In this document: piece by piece, positions 1-7,972 of the stretch | Position numbering within the stretch: position 1 is the first letter of the stretch | Layout: each line of letters starts with the position of its first letter | Assembly: GCA_944326515.1 (NCBI GenBank) | Contig: CALVEI010000018.1 | Coordinates: 1-32,731, forward strand | DNA length: 32,731 nucleotides | From: Candidatus Gastranaerophilales bacterium | GTDB lineage: Bacteria; Cyanobacteriota; Vampirovibrionia; Gastranaerophilales; Gastranaerophilaceae | Direction: 5' to 3' | The notes under the pieces: generated by a model | Seen by the model: the letters and a program-made list of their open reading frames with translations, nothing else | Databases searched by the model: none | What the model was told of the DNA's origin: nothing | Translations under genes and position numbers: made by a program

Positions 1-73
1 CTGGGGCGGAAGGATTCGAACCTCCGGAATGGCTGGACCAAAACCAGCTGCCTTACCACTTGGCGACGCCCCA
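1..73 (-). tRNA. tRNA-Gln (anticodon TTG)
   Basis: Read on the minus strand it folds as a full cloverleaf. The acceptor 5' half TGGGGCG pairs with CGCCCCA, the discriminator is G at position 1, and the T-arm carries the TTCGAAT loop. The anticodon stem GCTGG/CCAGC encloses loop TTTTGGT, giving anticodon TTG (Gln). The opening TGGGG and overall shape resemble bacterial tRNA-Gln. Whether CCA is encoded cannot be seen because the window ends at the discriminator. Confidence 0.96.
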
Positions 74-90
74 TTGCGTCTGTACTATAT

Positions 91-119
91 ATATTATTAG
101 GCACATACCATGATGTCAA
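91..119 (-). promoter_or_regulatory. Sigma-70-type promoter of tRNA-Gln
   Basis: On the minus strand a perfect -35 TTGACA (114-119) is followed by a 17-nt spacer and -10 TAATAT (91-96), about 18 nt before the tRNA 5' end. Position and spacing are as expected for a stable-RNA promoter. Confidence 0.8.
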
Positions 120-132
120 GTGAAAAATCTAA

Positions 133-330
133 TTATTTGAATAAACCAAGTTGTTTTCCATTAAATTGCTTTTTGTACATTTCATAGTCAAAACAGCCAA
201 TGTCGTTGTATGCGACAGGATTATTTGCTAAGTCTATAATTCTGCCTTTTCCTATTTCGCATCGTTTAATGTGTTTACAGAAGCTACAAATTTTCCATTT
301 ATCATCGAGTTTGTTTTTTTTAGTTCGCAT
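133..330 (-). CDS. Small Cys-rich hypothetical protein (65 aa)
   Basis: I do not recognise this protein. It has a C-x2-C pair followed by a third Cys (CSFCKHIKRC, residues 15-24) and a further Cys in GCFDYE, which could form a small Zn- or Fe-S-binding knuckle. There is no signal peptide or membrane segment. Only a weak purine-rich stretch (AAAGAA) precedes the ATG. It lies alone downstream of the divergent membrane-protein gene and upstream of the tRNA-Gln promoter on the same strand. The Cys spacing and low-GC codon use make it plausibly real, but the family is unknown. Confidence 0.55.
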   Translation of the reverse strand: MRTKKNKLDDKWKICSFCKHIKRCEIGKGRIIDLANNPVAYNDIGCFDYEMYKKQFNGKQLGLFK

Positions 331-436
331 AGTTCTTTCTTTGTATTTGATTTTTTAAACCAAAAAGATGATACATAACATAGGTTTAAAATGATAATAT
401 CTTACCAGTTGTAAAAATTCAATATTGGAGATGTTT

Positions 437-1204
437 ATGGATTTGAAATATATTTTGACTTATTTTGTTAGTGATAAAAATTGGATTAAAAAATATCTTA
501 TTGGCTCTTTGTTAATTGTTCCAAGTGTGTTGTGTTCAATATGTAATCCTTCTTTTAATTTTATGAAGCACATAATTGCAATAAATAAGTTGGAATATAA
601 TGTAGCTTTATTTTTGATGTTGATATTTTTTGTAGTAAGTATATTTGCCAGTGTTATTGTTGGCGGATATATTGCTATTAATAATAATTTAAGAATATAT
701 AAAAAAGAAGAAGGGCTTGCTGAGTGGAAAGATATTAAATCAATATTGAAGGTGAGCTTTAAAATGATTGCTGCCTGGTTAATTTATATGTTAATTCTTA
801 CTGTGATTTATTCTGTTATTATATTTTTGTCATCTATTATCATTTCTTTCTTTGTAAAAGATAATTTGTTAGACATTCTTCCTATTGCTATAGCTGTAAC
901 TTCTCTTATATTATTAGTTTTTTGTTGTTTAATGTTTTTGACTGTTTTGATTTCTTTTTCAACAGATTTAAGATTTTCTTCGTTTTTTAACTTTAAACTA
1001 ATGTATAATGTTATAAAAAACAATAAAAAGAGCTATTTAATATATGTACTGGCAGCCACTTCGGGGTATTTGTTATTAACAGGTTTTAATTATTTTGTAT
1101 TTAGTAAGTGTGTATATGTTTCTATTTTGATACCTTTTCTTACTTTTTATATTTCAATTGTTGTTTCTGAACTTTTGGCAAGAGTTCCAAGGCAAGAATC
1201 ATAA
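437..1204 (+). CDS. DUF4013-like polytopic membrane protein
   Basis: An integral membrane protein of 255 residues with about five or six hydrophobic segments. The N-terminus has an F-x-S-D-x-N-W-(I)-K-K-x-L-I-G-S pattern and a following G-G-Y-I segment, both typical of DUF4013 proteins. The region after the second helix ends in E-W-K-D-I, also a DUF4013 habit. Function is unknown in the family. I chose the ATG at 437 because GGAG (427-430) sits 6 nt upstream; an in-frame TTG at 425 and ATG at 431 overlap or abut that ribosome-binding site. The gene is convergent with pfp across a shared terminator. Confidence 0.72.
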   Translation: MDLKYILTYFVSDKNWIKKYLIGSLLIVPSVLCSICNPSFNFMKHIIAINKLEYNVALFLMLIFFVVSIFASVIVGGYIAINNNLRIYKKEEGLAEWKDIKSILKVSFKMIAAWLIYMLILTVIYSVIIFLSSIIISFFVKDNLLDILPIAIAVTSLILLVFCCLMFLTVLISFSTDLRFSSFFNFKLMYNVIKNNKKSYLIYVLAATSGYLLLTGFNYFVFSKCVYVSILIPFLTFYISIVVSELLARVPRQES

Positions 1205-1212
1205 TTATTTGT

Positions 1213-1252
1213 AAAAAAGAGCGGATGCTTAAAAACATCCGCTCTTTTTTTT
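1213..1252. terminator. Bidirectional rho-independent terminator
   Basis: The stem AAAGAGCGGATG/CATCCGCTCTTT encloses a short A-rich loop, with a T-run downstream and an A-run upstream. It can therefore end both the DUF4013-like gene (+) and pfp (-). Confidence 0.92.
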
Positions 1253-1266
1253 ACACCTGGTGTATT

Positions 1267-2946
1267 TTATACAGAAGCTAACTTTGCTTCTGTTTCAAGT
1301 TTTAATGTTTGAGTTGTTATGTCAGCAACTTCTGATGGACCCCAGTATTGAATAGAACCAGGGAAGATATATTCATCATTCATTGCCCAATTTTCTCTAT
1401 TGGCTTCAAGTTTTTTGAATACAGGACCGTCAAGTCTTACAAGTGCTTTTTGGATAACAGGTTTCATGTGACCGTGACGTTTTTCCATATTCATCATCAT
1501 TGTAAGAGGAACACCGCCTGCAACCCATTCAGTAGAAGGAGCTGTAAGGTTTCTCACTGATGATAAGTAACCAGTCAAACCTGATTGGATAAGAGCATAA
1601 GCATTAAATCCTAATGCATAGCAGTAGTTAGCATCAAAGTTTGATGGAAATGCGCATCTGCCTTCGTATCCGAAGAAGTGGCATTGATCAGAGAATTTAC
1701 CAGCAAATTCTCCTTGGGATTTCATTTCGTCAAGTTTAACTTTAATCATTTCGATTAAAAGTTTTTCTGTTTCAATTTTAGAAACTTGAACGTTACCATG
1801 AGGGTCTCTGTCCATTAATAATTGAGCTTTAATCAAAACAGGAAGTGATTCAAAAACTTTAGCGTTAGCTGGTTCAAGTCTGCTTTCGATAAAGTTAAAT
1901 TTGTCAGCAGGTACTGTTAATTTGTTGTATGATGCATCTTGTTCCAATGTTGACATAACATCGTTCAAGTTAGCAATCATTGTTTTCATTTCAGGAATAA
2001 ATTCAATTAATCCTTCAGGGATAAGTGCTACACCAAAGTTTTTACCTGCATTAGCACGTCTTGCAATAATGTCAGCCATGTAGTCAACGATTTGTTTTAG
2101 TGACATTTTCTTTTCTTCAACTTCTTCAGAAATTAAAGTGATATTTGGCTGAGTTTGCAAAGCAACTTCTAAAGCTACGTGAGTTGCACTTCTGCCCATA
2201 ACTTTAACAAAGTGCCAGTATTTTTTAGCTGAGTTAACGTCTCTTTGGATGTTACCAACAAGTTCTGCATAGGTTTTTGTTGCAGTATCAAAACCGAATG
2301 AAATTTCGATTTGTTCATTTTTTAAGTCTCCGTCTATTGTTTTAGGACAACCGATAACTTGGATACCTGCATTTTTTGCAACAAACCATTCAGCTAACAT
2401 TGCAGCGTTAGTGTTTGAATCGTCACCACCAATGATAACAATGCCTGAAATATTTAATTTTTGGCAGTTAGCAAGCGATTTTTCAAATTGTTCTTCAGTT
2501 TCAAGTTTTGTTCTGCCTGAACCGATAATATCAAAACCGCCTGTATTTCTGTATGCATCAATGATTTCGTCTGTAAATTCAATATATTGACCGTCAATAA
2601 TACCTGAAGGGCCGCCTAAGAAACCGTATAATTTGCTTTCTGGGTTAGCTTGTTTTAAAGCATCATACAAACCAGCAACAACGTTGTGACCGCCAGGAGC
2701 TTGCCCGCCTGACAAAATTACACCAACATTTCTTGCTGCAAAGCTTTGTTCTTTACCTGATTTAAAAGTTACTGTGCATTTTCCGTATGTGTTAGCAAAC
2801 AATTTTTTGATTTGTTCTTGGTCTTTAACACATTCTGTTTTGTCGCCTTCGATAACTTCTACATTTTTAATGCCTTGAGCAAGTGTAGAAGGAAGAACAG
2901 GTTTAAAAGCTAATCTTGCTTTTTGCAATGGTGAAAGTTCTACCAT
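1267..2946 (-). CDS. pfp: Diphosphate--fructose-6-phosphate 1-phosphotransferase (PPi-PFK)
   Basis: Cytoplasmic glycolytic enzyme that phosphorylates fructose-6-phosphate with pyrophosphate instead of ATP, reversibly. At 559 residues it matches the long PFP class related to plant beta subunits. Visible motifs are [11 protein letters not shown] (78-88), GGPSGIIDG (111-119), GGDDS (173-177), PKTIDGD (201-207) and [11 protein letters not shown] (250-260). The second Asp in GGDDS, where ATP-PFKs have Gly, and the Lys in PKTIDGD are the known determinants of PPi use. The start has GAGGAT 6-7 nt upstream. It is a single-gene unit divergent from the 409-residue protein and shares an intergenic inverted repeat with it. 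PPi-based glycolysis suits an energy-limited fermenter. Confidence 0.96.
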   Translation of the reverse strand: MVELSPLQKARLAFKPVLPSTLAQGIKNVEVIEGDKTECVKDQEQIKKLFANTYGKCTVTFKSGKEQSFAARNVGVILSGGQAPGGHNVVAGLYDALKQANPESKLYGFLGGPSGIIDGQYIEFTDEIIDAYRNTGGFDIIGSGRTKLETEEQFEKSLANCQKLNISGIVIIGGDDSNTNAAMLAEWFVAKNAGIQVIGCPKTIDGDLKNEQIEISFGFDTATKTYAELVGNIQRDVNSAKKYWHFVKVMGRSATHVALEVALQTQPNITLISEEVEEKKMSLKQIVDYMADIIARRANAGKNFGVALIPEGLIEFIPEMKTMIANLNDVMSTLEQDASYNKLTVPADKFNFIESRLEPANAKVFESLPVLIKAQLLMDRDPHGNVQVSKIETEKLLIEMIKVKLDEMKSQGEFAGKFSDQCHFFGYEGRCAFPSNFDANYCYALGFNAYALIQSGLTGYLSSVRNLTAPSTEWVAGGVPLTMMMNMEKRHGHMKPVIQKALVRLDGPVFKKLEANRENWAMNDEYIFPGSIQYWGPSEVADITTQTLKLETEAKLASV

Positions 2947-2993
2947 AATCTAATATCCTCATATAAATAAAATTATTAACATGTAAGATTCTA

Positions 2994-3019
2994 TCACAAA
3001 ATGTTTTGCGATTTTGTGA
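2994..3019. promoter_or_regulatory. 9-bp inverted repeat in divergent intergenic region (candidate operator)
   Basis: TCACAAAAT (2994-3002) and its exact complement ATTTTGTGA (3011-3019) flank an 8-nt spacer. The site lies between pfp (-) and the 409-residue gene (+), about 50 nt upstream of the pfp start. It lacks a T-tract and sits in a promoter region, so an operator is more likely than a terminator. Confidence 0.5.
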
Positions 3020-3174
3020 GTAATGTTAACTTTTGTAAAGTAACTTTCTTTTGAAAAGGCAATTTTATAAGAAAAAATTTTTTTATATTAATACAGGAAC
3101 GAGGAATCTAAATAGACACAAAAGTCTATACGTTTTCAAGAGAAATTATTTAAGGACTATTAGGGGATAAAAAG

Positions 3175-4404
3175 ATGGCTGATTCATTAAACATCGGAAC
3201 AACTTGGACAGTAAATGTACCTGCAAACAGCGGTAGAACAGTTAGTCAAAATTTATGGCAATACAGCTTGTTTCCAATGGCAACTGCACCTAGCGTTATG
3301 TATCCTTGCGATGGTCTTTCTAATATGAATGATGCTCAGTTAATGAATTTTGACTTTGGCACAACTCAATTTTTAGATACATCAACAAATATGTTTTATC
3401 AAATTATGCCGATGATGAAACAATGGATGGCTCAACAAGCAGAAATGTATCAAAAAATTATGTCAAATCTTCACAGCAACAGTTCTGTCACTGTAACAAA
3501 ACCTGGTACTGTTGACGGAACTAAAGTTATCAAAGAATCTAAAATCAAGAGTGTATTAAATAAAATTGCAACTGATCCAGCAAATAAAGACAGATTTACT
3601 AAAAATATTGAATATATAGATAGTAAAGGTAACAAAGTAACTGATAAAAATCTTCTTCAACGTTTGATTCAATTATCTAAAGAATATCAAGAAACTCCAG
3701 ATACAGCAGAAATCAGCGAAGAAAATTACAAATTACTTTGGGATATAGCTGGAAAATATGATAAGACTGGTGAATTGTCAACATCTGATTATAAAGTATT
3801 ACTAGAAATAGCTAAAAATCCTGGTGGTCCAGGTGCATACAAAAAGCCTGAAGAAAAGCCTGAAACAAAGGCAACACCTATGACAGATATTGCTAACTAT
3901 AAGAAAACAGATGTTGAGTACAAAAATGCTGTAACTAACATTGCTGCAAATTATAAACAAGCTTTATTTGGTTGGGGTACAAAATACGGACCACTTCAAT
4001 CAGCTACTGATTCAATCACTGCAGATAATATCATAGAAGTTTATGATGAATTTAACAGAAAATACGGTGTTAACGAAGGCGAAACTTTAATCGAATCAAT
4101 ATACAATGATTTTGATGATTGGACCAACTCTTGGTATGGTATAACCGGTAGTGCTTCAACCTTCACAGCAATTCACGATAAACTTGCTGAAAGAGCGCAA
4201 AATCATATTGAAAAATATGGTGATAAAGATGGCAGCTTGAAAAAAGCACTTGATAATTTTAACGCACAGTTTGAATCAATAAATGATGACAACTATGATA
4301 GCAAGAAAGATTCAATTAAAAAGATGTTTGCTGATATAATTAGTGCAATTAAAAATGCAGAAGCAGCAACAATTGCAAAAGAAAAAGCTCAAAAAGAAGA
4401 ATAA
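3175..4404 (+). CDS. Hypothetical protein (409 aa), soluble, helical
   Basis: No family recognised. There is no signal peptide and no membrane helix. The N-terminal third is rich in Asn, Thr and Met and includes a Met/Gln-rich amphipathic stretch (about 87-106). The rest is predicted helical with Lys/Glu-rich ends. Three short acidic turns of the form D-x-(K/T/D)-G-x-(L/V/K) look like degenerate calcium-binding loops, but none matches a full EF-hand. The start is well supported by AGGGGAT 6 nt upstream. The transcript has a long 5' region containing a TAGAC/GTCTA hairpin (3113-3128) and ends at a strong terminator, so it is probably monocistronic. Confidence 0.75.
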   Translation: MADSLNIGTTWTVNVPANSGRTVSQNLWQYSLFPMATAPSVMYPCDGLSNMNDAQLMNFDFGTTQFLDTSTNMFYQIMPMMKQWMAQQAEMYQKIMSNLHSNSSVTVTKPGTVDGTKVIKESKIKSVLNKIATDPANKDRFTKNIEYIDSKGNKVTDKNLLQRLIQLSKEYQETPDTAEISEENYKLLWDIAGKYDKTGELSTSDYKVLLEIAKNPGGPGAYKKPEEKPETKATPMTDIANYKKTDVEYKNAVTNIAANYKQALFGWGTKYGPLQSATDSITADNIIEVYDEFNRKYGVNEGETLIESIYNDFDDWTNSWYGITGSASTFTAIHDKLAERAQNHIEKYGDKDGSLKKALDNFNAQFESINDDNYDSKKDSIKKMFADIISAIKNAEAATIAKEKAQKEE

Positions 4405-4467
4405 TTCACATTTCACACACAAATAAACAATTTTATTCCTCGGTTTATAATAGGTATGGTAGGTTTC

Positions 4468-4496
4468 AAGGGCACATAAGGTGCCCTTTATTTTTT
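4468..4496 (+). terminator. Rho-independent terminator
   Basis: The perfect 8-bp stem AAGGGCAC/GTGCCCTT with loop ATAAG is followed by TATTTTTTG. It lies 64 nt after the stop codon of the 409-residue protein. Confidence 0.88.
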
Positions 4497-4510
4497 GTTT
4501 ATTTATAATA

Positions 4511-4538
4511 TTTATATATTTTTGATTTATGTTATAAT
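4511..4538 (+). promoter_or_regulatory. Promoter with -10 box very close to the kinase start
   Basis: A perfect -10 TATAAT (4533-4538) lies only 9 nt before the ATG at 4548. A weak -35-like TTTATA (4511-4516) sits 16 nt upstream of it. A start site about 7 nt downstream of the -10 box would leave a leader of only a few nucleotides. No Shine-Dalgarno sequence is visible, so the mRNA may be leaderless. Confidence 0.5.
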
Positions 4539-4547
4539 TTTTCTGTA

Positions 4548-6359
4548 ATGGATAAGAAGTCTATCAGTATTAGCACACAAAATAAATTAATTCTGTTAGG
4601 GTTGGTAGTCAGCACTCTGCTAATTGTGGGGTTGGCTGTTTTTGCTATCACAAATATTCAAGAAAAGATTTCTGAAGTGTATAGAGGCTTTGGAGAGATT
4701 CTAACCAAAACTCTCGCTATTGAAAGTGTTGAAATAACAAAGGATGTTCAAGAGTTTGACAAGTTCAATACTTTGCAAAGCCATTCACGTTCGATAATTA
4801 ATAGCAATAATGAAATTGCTTTTATTGAATTTAAAGACAATGATAATAATGTAATTTATTCTACAAAAAATGATTATCCTCAGCGTGCTCAAAAAGCACA
4901 GATAACAAGCTTTTCTCAAATGATAGCTGATGTAGATGGGGTTAAAACAAACATAGGCAAGGTCACTGTCGGTTTGTCAGGTTGGGCTACAAAAGATATT
5001 TCTCACGCAACAAGAAATTCTATGTTGGTTATTTTTACTGTTGCGTGGCTTGTTTTTACGCTGGTTATTTTGATAAACACAATCCTTATAACAAGAGAGT
5101 TGAGCATTCTTCACCATGGTGTAAAAAAGATTTCTACAGGCGATTTTGGCTATACTCTAGATGACAAAAATACATCTGGTGAGATTAAAGACTTAATCCA
5201 TGCTTTTAATGATATGTCTTTGAGATTGCATCAATATGAAGAACAGAACGTTGATCAACTGACTCTTGAAAGAAATAAATTTGAAGCTGTTTTGATGAGT
5301 ATTGTTAACGGTGTTGTTGTTTGTGACAACTACGATAATGTTGTGCTTGTTAATAATGCTGCTAAAAAGATGCTCGAGGTTGAAGATGAACAGATTTTAA
5401 ATACAAAAATCCAAATGTATTGCGATACAGATGGAGAACTTTGCTTTAAAGAAAAAATTGAGCAATTTAAAGACACACCACTTGATATTATGGAGAATAA
5501 ACCTCTTGAATTTAATATAGAGGTTGATGGCAGAGTCATTAAATCTGTTATTTCTCCTATGTTTTCTAAAAATCAAGATTACGTCGGATATGTAATTGTT
5601 CTTATAGACGTTACTAAAGAAGTTGAAATTGACAAGATGAAAAGCAATTTCATTTCAAATGTAAGTCATGAATTGAGAACACCTGTAACAGTTTTAAGAA
5701 CGTATATTGACACACTGTACAATCATTCTGATGATTTTGACGAAAAAACAAATAAAGAGTTTTTTGAAGTAATCAATAAAGAAGCAGCAAGACTCCAAAA
5801 AATGGTTAACGATATTCTTGATTTTTCTCGTTTAGAAGCAGGTAATGTTAAAGTTACTAAGGAAATGACAAATATCGTTCCTATTATAGAATCAGAAATC
5901 AAGTCAATGCAGGTTTTGGCGGAAGAAAAGAATATAACTTTTTCTATTATTAAAGAACCTAATTTGCCGGATATACCTATTAATGTTGACAGTATAGAAA
6001 GAGCTTTGAATAATCTTATTTCTAATGCTATAAAATATTCTCCAGAAAACGGAAGAATTAAGGTAAGAGCAGAAATTGCCAGAGACCCTAATTTTGTAGA
6101 AGTTTCTGTTGAAGACCAAGGTTGTGGTATTCCAGAAGAACACCAGAAAAAAATCTTTGAACGTTTCTATAGAGTTGAGAATGATACTCACACAGTAAAA
6201 GGTACAGGGCTTGGATTACACCTTGTTAAAATTACTATAGAAAAACATCATAAGGGAGAGGTTTTTGTTAAGAGCAGACCTAATGAGGGCTCTACATTTG
6301 GTTTCCGTCTGCCTATCAACCCTATTGAAAATGATGAACAAGAAGAAACTGAAGCATAG
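4548..6359 (+). CDS. Membrane sensor histidine kinase (WalK/PhoR architecture)
   Basis: Senses an extracytoplasmic signal and phosphorylates an unidentified response regulator. Domain order: TM1 (about 13-35), extracytoplasmic sensor (36-156), TM2 (157-181), HAMP (182-235), PAS (243-355), HisKA with the phospho-acceptor in NVSHELRTP (His374), and HATPase_c with N-box NNLISNAIKYS (488-498), DQGCG (523-527), FERFYR and GTGLGL (552-557). All catalytic motifs are intact. The set of domains matches WalK/VicK, PhoR and cyanobacterial NblS/Hik33, which cannot be told apart here. No response regulator is adjacent, so the cognate partner must lie elsewhere. There is no ribosome-binding site; see the promoter entry. 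The stop codon directly abuts the end of the convergent acetyltransferase gene. Confidence 0.93.
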   Translation: MDKKSISISTQNKLILLGLVVSTLLIVGLAVFAITNIQEKISEVYRGFGEILTKTLAIESVEITKDVQEFDKFNTLQSHSRSIINSNNEIAFIEFKDNDNNVIYSTKNDYPQRAQKAQITSFSQMIADVDGVKTNIGKVTVGLSGWATKDISHATRNSMLVIFTVAWLVFTLVILINTILITRELSILHHGVKKISTGDFGYTLDDKNTSGEIKDLIHAFNDMSLRLHQYEEQNVDQLTLERNKFEAVLMSIVNGVVVCDNYDNVVLVNNAAKKMLEVEDEQILNTKIQMYCDTDGELCFKEKIEQFKDTPLDIMENKPLEFNIEVDGRVIKSVISPMFSKNQDYVGYVIVLIDVTKEVEIDKMKSNFISNVSHELRTPVTVLRTYIDTLYNHSDDFDEKTNKEFFEVINKEAARLQKMVNDILDFSRLEAGNVKVTKEMTNIVPIIESEIKSMQVLAEEKNITFSIIKEPNLPDIPINVDSIERALNNLISNAIKYSPENGRIKVRAEIARDPNFVEVSVEDQGCGIPEEHQKKIFERFYRVENDTHTVKGTGLGLHLVKITIEKHHKGEVFVKSRPNEGSTFGFRLPINPIENDEQEETEA

Positions 6360-7079
6360 TTATAATGATAGCAGTTTTTCTATATTTTCATCAGGAAGAT
6401 ACATTAATCCGCTTTCTAAGTTTTCAGGTAGTTTAATGTTTTGTGTTGTAGAATTTTTCAAATATTCTTCCATAAGTTTGTTTTTATCTTCTTGAACAAA
6501 TCTTAATCCGCATTTAAAATAAAAAGGTGTTGGAGGGTGGGCATCGTATGCCATAAGATGGATTCTGCCTTGGAAACCGCTTTTTTTACTTTCTCTTACG
6601 GCTGCTTTTAAAAGTTCTGTCCCTATCCCTCTGTATGGAGATTGTTTGTTTCCTTTGTTGATAGATTCAAGAGTTGTTAGTTCCATTGAATTATATATGT
6701 AATCGTCACCTATTGGGGCTTTAAAGTATCCTCTTTGCGGAAGTTCTGCTACTGCATAGCCTAATTTGTTGGCATTTTCATCTTTTAAATAAAGGTATTT
6801 ATTTCCTTCTCTTTCAAATTTTGTTATGTATACAGGTATTGTTTTTCCTGTTGTTCTGTCTTTAAGAGCAGTTCTTGAAAGGACAGTCTCTGAATGCATT
6901 AGTGATTTTAAAATATTTGCACATACATTAGAAACAGGTCTGTCCTGACTAACTTTTTGTTGGGGGCAGCCCTGTTTCATCCAATCGGATATATTGTACC
7001 TTACGGCAGGTAAGGTTTTACATTGTTTTTGTATTGAGCTTTGTACAATTCTTAATTCATTCATACGGTCATAAAACAT
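6360..7079 (-). CDS. GNAT-family N-acetyltransferase with an extra N-terminal region
   Basis: The C-terminal half is a GNAT fold: the acetyl-CoA pyrophosphate loop is YRGIGTELL (149-157), followed by the beta5 strand and a terminal TPFYFKCGLRFVQED (184-198), the usual aromatic-rich alpha4/beta7 signature. The acceptor substrate is unknown. The first ~75 residues have no recognised domain. It lies 29 nt downstream of rubrerythrin on the same strand and is probably co-transcribed with it. No strong ribosome-binding site precedes the ATG, so a start at Met6 is possible. It ends tail-to-tail with the kinase gene without any intervening base. Confidence 0.8.
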   Translation of the reverse strand: MFYDRMNELRIVQSSIQKQCKTLPAVRYNISDWMKQGCPQQKVSQDRPVSNVCANILKSLMHSETVLSRTALKDRTTGKTIPVYITKFEREGNKYLYLKDENANKLGYAVAELPQRGYFKAPIGDDYIYNSMELTTLESINKGNKQSPYRGIGTELLKAAVRESKKSGFQGRIHLMAYDAHPPTPFYFKCGLRFVQEDKNKLMEEYLKNSTTQNIKLPENLESGLMYLPDENIEKLLSL

Positions 7080-7108
7080 ATGAATTGGAAAAATTGCCTT
7101 GAAAATGA

Positions 7109-7678
7109 TTAAACTCTAAAGAAATATTCTTGTGGGTGTTTGCAGAAAGGACATATTTCAGGAGCTTCTGTCCCATAGTGATGGTATCCGCATTTGCTGC
7201 ATTCCCAGGTAACAGATTCTTCTGCTTTATATAGATTTTTGTTGATAAGCAATTCTGCCAGTTTGTTGTACCTTTCCATATGTGATTTTTCAATGGTACG
7301 GATAGTTTCAAACAAATGGGATATTTTATCGAATCCTTCTTCTTTGGCTTCTTTTGCAAATCTTGCGTACATGTTTTCCCATTCGTAATTTTCAGCACTT
7401 GCCGCTGCTTGTAAATTGGATAAAGTGTCTGAAAATTCTCCCCCGTTTAGTAGTCTTAGCCAAATTTTTGCGTGTTGTTTTTCGTTTTCAGCTGTTTTAT
7501 CAAAGATATCAGCAATATAGATATATCCCTCTTTTCGTGCTTTTTGCGCAAAGAAAGTGTATTTGTTTCTAGCTTTTGATTCACCGCAGAATGCCTCCTC
7601 TAAGTTTTTTTCTGTTTTAGTCCCTTTTAAATCCTTGTTAATACAAGAAGAAAACTCGAATTCTTCACTTAACGACAT
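7109..7678 (-). CDS. rbr: Rubrerythrin
   Basis: Non-haem iron peroxidase that reduces H2O2 in the cytoplasm of anaerobes. The N-terminal ferritin-like four-helix bundle shows the diiron ligand motifs EESxAR-type FCGESKARNKY (30-40), ENEKQHA (64-70), ENYEWENMY (96-104) and IEKSHMERY (129-137). The C-terminal rubredoxin-like domain has two C-x2-C knuckles (C160/C163 and C176/C179). Length (189) fits classical rubrerythrin, and all ligands look present. A good GGAG lies 7-8 nt upstream of the ATG. It is the first gene of a two-gene unit with the GNAT protein. It fits an oxygen-sensitive lifestyle, consistent with HydG elsewhere in the window. Confidence 0.95.
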   Translation of the reverse strand: MSLSEEFEFSSCINKDLKGTKTEKNLEEAFCGESKARNKYTFFAQKARKEGYIYIADIFDKTAENEKQHAKIWLRLLNGGEFSDTLSNLQAAASAENYEWENMYARFAKEAKEEGFDKISHLFETIRTIEKSHMERYNKLAELLINKNLYKAEESVTWECSKCGYHHYGTEAPEICPFCKHPQEYFFRV

Positions 7679-7908
7679 TAAAAACTCCTTTCTTTAGTGC
7701 TAATTAGAACATGTTTTAAGAGTTTTGATATTACCCTATAGAGTTAGGTAAATAGTTTGGTATTTTAGAAAAAATAATTAAGTGTAATGTTTACCATAAA
7801 TAAATATAGCTTGGGTTTTGCTAGTGTTAGGTACAAGCAAATGTGAACTTTTGTGAAGCTGGAGATTGTTATTGTGATTGGTTTTTTAAAAATAGGTTAT
7901 ATACCCAA

Positions 7909-7937
7909 TTGTATTGGCTCTTTGGGTGTGTTACAAT
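7909..7937 (+). promoter_or_regulatory. Sigma-70-type promoter of the phosphodiester glycosidase gene
   Basis: -35 TTGTAT (7909-7914), a spacer of exactly 17 nt and -10 TACAAT (7932-7937), about 35 nt before the ATG. The rest of the 294-nt gap 7679-7972 is AT-rich; I see no gene in it and no clear promoter for rbr. Confidence 0.72.
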
Positions 7938-7972
7938 GGTAGTAGAAAGGATATACTAAAGAGTTAATCATT

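Noticed and set aside
7069..7398. 109-codon minus-strand frame overlapping rubrerythrin
   Set aside because: It is the same strand in another frame inside rbr and has no independent start signals; rbr itself is intact, so no frameshift is implied.
7109..7678. Unusual rubrerythrin variant
   Set aside because: All diiron ligand motifs and both C-x2-C pairs are present and the length is normal, so it is an ordinary member.
7679..7908. PerR/Fur-type operator upstream of rubrerythrin
   Set aside because: I looked for a TTATAATNATTATAA-like palindrome and found only a short AACATGTT palindrome, which is not enough.
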